Below, piece by piece: positions 22,488 through 24,221 of a stretch of 24,221 nucleotides of DNA. Position 1 is the stretch's first letter, and each line of letters opens with the position of its first letter. Made by a program: the position numbers and the translations under genes. Under the pieces are notes generated by a model that ran no database searches, had not been told where the DNA came from, and saw only the letters and a program-made list of their open reading frames with translations. The stretch comes from an uncultured Lachnospiraceae bacterium (GTDB taxonomy: Bacteria; Bacillota; Clostridia; Lachnospirales; Lachnospiraceae), in NCBI GenBank assembly GCA_946406305.1, contig CAMJKC010000003.1, positions 1 through 24,221 of the forward strand, in the 5' to 3' direction.

Positions 22488-22526
22488 CTAAAAAGAGCAA
22501 GTGTGTTTCACGTGAAACATACTTGC
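22488..22526 (-). terminator. Rho-independent terminator of rsmG built around parS
   Basis: On the minus strand the RNA would read GCAAGT, one mismatched base, then the full parS palindrome, one mismatched base, ACTTGC and TCTTTTT. The arms are GCAAGT (22497-22502) and ACTTGC (22521-22526), and the U-run is the complement of 22490-22494. It lies about 40 bp after the rsmG stop. The stem is GC-containing and long, and the T-tail exists only on the rsmG strand. Confidence 0.75.
22504..22519. promoter_or_regulatory. parS site 4, inside the rsmG terminator
   Basis: A perfect copy of TGTTTCACGTGAAACA, 379 bp from site 3. Flanking arms GCAAGT and ACTTGC extend the palindrome into a terminator stem (see the entry at 22488). 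Confidence 0.97.
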
Positions 22527-22564
22527 ACATAAATTTACATTTCTTCTAAATAGGAGAGTATAGT

Positions 22565-23311
22565 TTAAATTTCTTTTGATAGAATTTGATTATATTTTCT
22601 TGGATAATAATCTGGGGTATTTTTCATTTTTTTATAAATTACAATTTGTCTGTCTTTTACATTTTTTTCTAATCCATATTCAATGTTATCAACTTTTTCA
22701 ATGAATAACTTTTTCTCAACATTTTTTGAGTTTTTTATTTCCTCTTCTATATCAATATTTTTATAAAATACCATATGTGCATCTTTTTTTAAAAGTCCTA
22801 CTGAAATCTCCTGTAATATGTTTATTTTTGCTACAGCTCTTGTAACAACCAAATCAAATTTTTCTCTATATAAAGAATTGTGTGATACTTCTTCTGCTCT
22901 TGAACACAAAGTTGTCACATTTTGAACACTTGTTATTTCTGTTGCTTTTTTTATAAAATTTATTTTTTTATTAGACGAGTCAATTAATAAAAAATTAATA
23001 GTAGGATACATTATTGCTATAGGAAACCCTGGAAACCCTGCACCTGTCCCTATGTCAACAACTTTGTCTACTTTAAATTTATACTTATCAAAAAATAATT
23101 TTATATAACAAGAATCTACAAAATGTTTTTTTATTATTTGCTTAACATCTCTTATTGCTGTTAGATTATATTTTTTATTTTCTTCCATTAAAAATTTTGC
23201 AAATAAAAAAAATTGCTCTCCCTGATAAGAAGAGAGGCTAATGTTTAAATTCTCTTTAAAATCTTTTTTCAATTCTTCTAAAAATTCTTCTTTATTTATT
23301 ATTTCTTCCAT
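22565..23311 (-). CDS. rsmG: 16S rRNA (guanine527-N7)-methyltransferase
   Basis: RsmG (GidB) methylates G527 of 16S rRNA using SAM. The 248-residue protein is of normal length. Visible motifs are KYNLTAI (47-53) and KHFVDS (62-67), typical of the family, the SAM-binding VVDIGTGAGFPGFPIAI (84-100), LLIDSSNKKINFIKK, and VVTRAVAKI. It follows mnmG by 8 bp, the usual pairing beside oriC, with only a weak SD, so translation may be coupled. The parS-containing terminator lies just downstream. Confidence 0.97.
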   Translation of the reverse strand: MEEIINKEEFLEELKKDFKENLNISLSSYQGEQFFLFAKFLMEENKKYNLTAIRDVKQIIKKHFVDSCYIKLFFDKYKFKVDKVVDIGTGAGFPGFPIAIMYPTINFLLIDSSNKKINFIKKATEITSVQNVTTLCSRAEEVSHNSLYREKFDLVVTRAVAKINILQEISVGLLKKDAHMVFYKNIDIEEEIKNSKNVEKKLFIEKVDNIEYGLEKNVKDRQIVIYKKMKNTPDYYPRKYNQILSKEI

Positions 23312-23319
23312 AAATATAT

Positions 23320-24186
23320 CTACTTCTTTAAATACACAAGTAAAACTGCTATATCACTTGGTGAAACCCCACTTATTCTTGATGCCATCCCTATGTTTTC
23401 TGGTTTATATTTATTTAATTTTTGCCTTGCTTCAATTCTTAAATTTTTAATATTCATATAATCAATATTTGCAGGAATCTTTTTTTCTTCCATTTTTTTA
23501 AAATATTCTACTTGCTGTTTTTCCCTTTCTATATAACCCTCATACTTAATTTCTATAGATATTTGTTCTATATATTCTTTCTTTAAATCTTTTTTTCTAT
23601 CTTTATCTATTTCTGCTAACTTTTCATAATCAAGCTCTGGTCTTTTACATAAATCTGCCAAAGTTACTCCACTTATCAAAGGATTTGAATTATTTTTATT
23701 CAAAAAATTATTTATTTCTTGACTTGTCCCAACAAAAGTTGTTTTCAAACGATTTTTTTCTTTTTCAATAAATTCAATTTTATCAAGAACTTTTTTATAA
23801 TCATCGTATTTTACAAGCCCTATTTCATATCCATATTTCATAAGCCTTATATCTGCATTATCTTGTCTAAGTAAAAGTCTATACTCTGCTCTGGATGTCA
23901 TCATTCTATATGGCTCATTATTTTCTTTACAAACTAAATCATCAATTAAAACACCTATATATGATTCTGACCTTTTTAAAATTAAAGGTTCTTCATTTTT
24001 TATTTTTTTCGCAGCATTTATACCTGCAATTAACCCCTGTCCTGCAGCTTCTTCATATCCACTTGAACCATTTATTTGTCCTGCAGCAAAAAGATTTTCT
24101 ATATTTTTAAATTCAAGTGATAGTTTTAATTCATTTGCATTTATTAAATCATATTCTATAGCATAAGCATTTCTTACTATAACTGC
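23320..24186 (-). CDS. mnmG: tRNA uridine-5-carboxymethylaminomethyl enzyme MnmG, 5'-truncated
   Basis: MnmG (GidA) and MnmE modify the wobble uridine of certain tRNAs. Only the C-terminal part lies in the window, about 289 residues of a protein usually near 625. In order: VIVRNAYAIEYD, then FAAGQINGSSGYEEAAGQGL, then GINAAKKI, then RSESYIGVLIDDLV, then EPYRMMTSRAEYRLLLRQDN and the C-terminal helical domain ending MASRISGVSPSDIAVLLVYLKK. The frame is open from 23320 to 24186, with no start codon before the internal ATG at 23904. At 24187-24189 an in-frame TAA interrupts it inside a tandem duplication. The stop is probably an artefact of the contig end and not a real pseudogene mutation. Confidence 0.95.
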   Translation of the reverse strand, partial: AVIVRNAYAIEYDLINANELKLSLEFKNIENLFAAGQINGSSGYEEAAGQGLIAGINAAKKIKNEEPLILKRSESYIGVLIDDLVCKENNEPYRMMTSRAEYRLLLRQDNADIRLMKYGYEIGLVKYDDYKKVLDKIEFIEKEKNRLKTTFVGTSQEINNFLNKNNSNPLISGVTLADLCKRPELDYEKLAEIDKDRKKDLKKEYIEQISIEIKYEGYIEREKQQVEYFKKMEEKKIPANIDYMNIKNLRIEARQKLNKYKPENIGMASRISGVSPSDIAVLLVYLKK

Positions 24187-24221
24187 TTATTCTATAGCAT
24201 AAGCATTTCTTACTATAACTG
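24152..24221. repeat. Terminal tandem duplication, 36-bp period
   Basis: A 34-base unit at 24152-24185 recurs identically at 24188-24221 and then the sequence ends. The two units are separated by CT, giving a 36-bp period. The duplicated codons read VIVRNAYAIE twice on the mnmG strand, with TAA between them. Exact duplication ending at the last base points to an assembly artefact. Confidence 0.9.

Larger units (their letters stand above)
21571..22564. other. Gene-free origin-proximal region between rsmG and parA
   Basis: About 1 kb with no credible gene. It holds the parA promoter, four parS sites (21672, 21775, 22125, 22504), three copies of a degenerate 16-bp repeat, a 10-bp-stem hairpin (21822-21846), several AT-only stretches and the rsmG terminator. 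In B. subtilis this slot carries noc; no noc remnant is recognisable. The only longer frame, on the minus strand near 21947-22132, starts inside a parS palindrome and has no SD, so it is discounted. Confidence 0.75.

Overview
The window is very AT-rich DNA with Clostridia-type gene content and order. Most genes start with strong GGAG-type Shine-Dalgarno (SD) sequences, and the plus strand is T/C-rich because nearly every gene lies on the minus strand. At the right edge, mnmG-rsmG-[parS cluster]-parA-parB follows the classical order beside a Firmicute oriC, so the origin most likely lies just beyond the right edge and the minus-strand genes run with the leftward fork. Several uncharacterised proteins recall Lachnospirales families, from memory only. 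The order is therefore a suggestion.

Layout, left to right. (1) 1-2972: a ferrous-iron uptake operon on the minus strand, read from 2815: a 45-residue Cys-rich membrane peptide, two FeoA proteins and FeoB. Its promoter is TTGACA-N17-TATAAT, with a palindromic DtxR-type operator over the predicted start site. (2) 2973-3338 (+): a short DtxR/MntR-family repressor, the obvious candidate to bind that operator. (3) 15892-3339 (-): a long, tightly packed run: pgi, a coiled-coil membrane protein, dnaX, recR, a TPR protein with a possible dead AAA+ domain, a CvpA-family protein, a membrane-anchored unknown protein, tpiA, hrcA, a lipoprotein paralogous to that unknown protein, and a GtrII-like multi-pass protein. 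A GC-rich repeat-like insert lies just upstream of tpiA. (4) 15949-16779 (+): rsmA, diverging from pgi and probably read from a leaderless mRNA. (5) 21555-16758 (-): parA, parB, a DUF4446 protein and a large anchored extracytoplasmic protein. (6) 21571-22564: about 1 kb without genes, holding four perfect parS sites, three copies of a degenerate 16-bp repeat and a strong hairpin. The rightmost parS forms the core of the rsmG terminator stem. (7) 22565-24221 (-): rsmG and the 3' part of mnmG. The last 70 bases carry a 36-bp-period tandem duplication that puts a stop in mnmG and looks like a contig-end artefact.

How the genes fit together: the right third is chromosome-segregation and translation-fidelity housekeeping at the origin. 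The middle mixes DNA replication and repair (dnaX, recR) and glycolysis (pgi, tpiA) with a set of envelope proteins of unknown function. The left end is iron import with its own repressor. I found no CRISPR array, transposase, phage gene, rRNA or tRNA. The points most worth a second look are the parS site built into a terminator, the repeats between the parS sites, the possible pseudo-AAA+ protein, the paralogous envelope proteins around tpiA-hrcA, and the leaderless rsmA.
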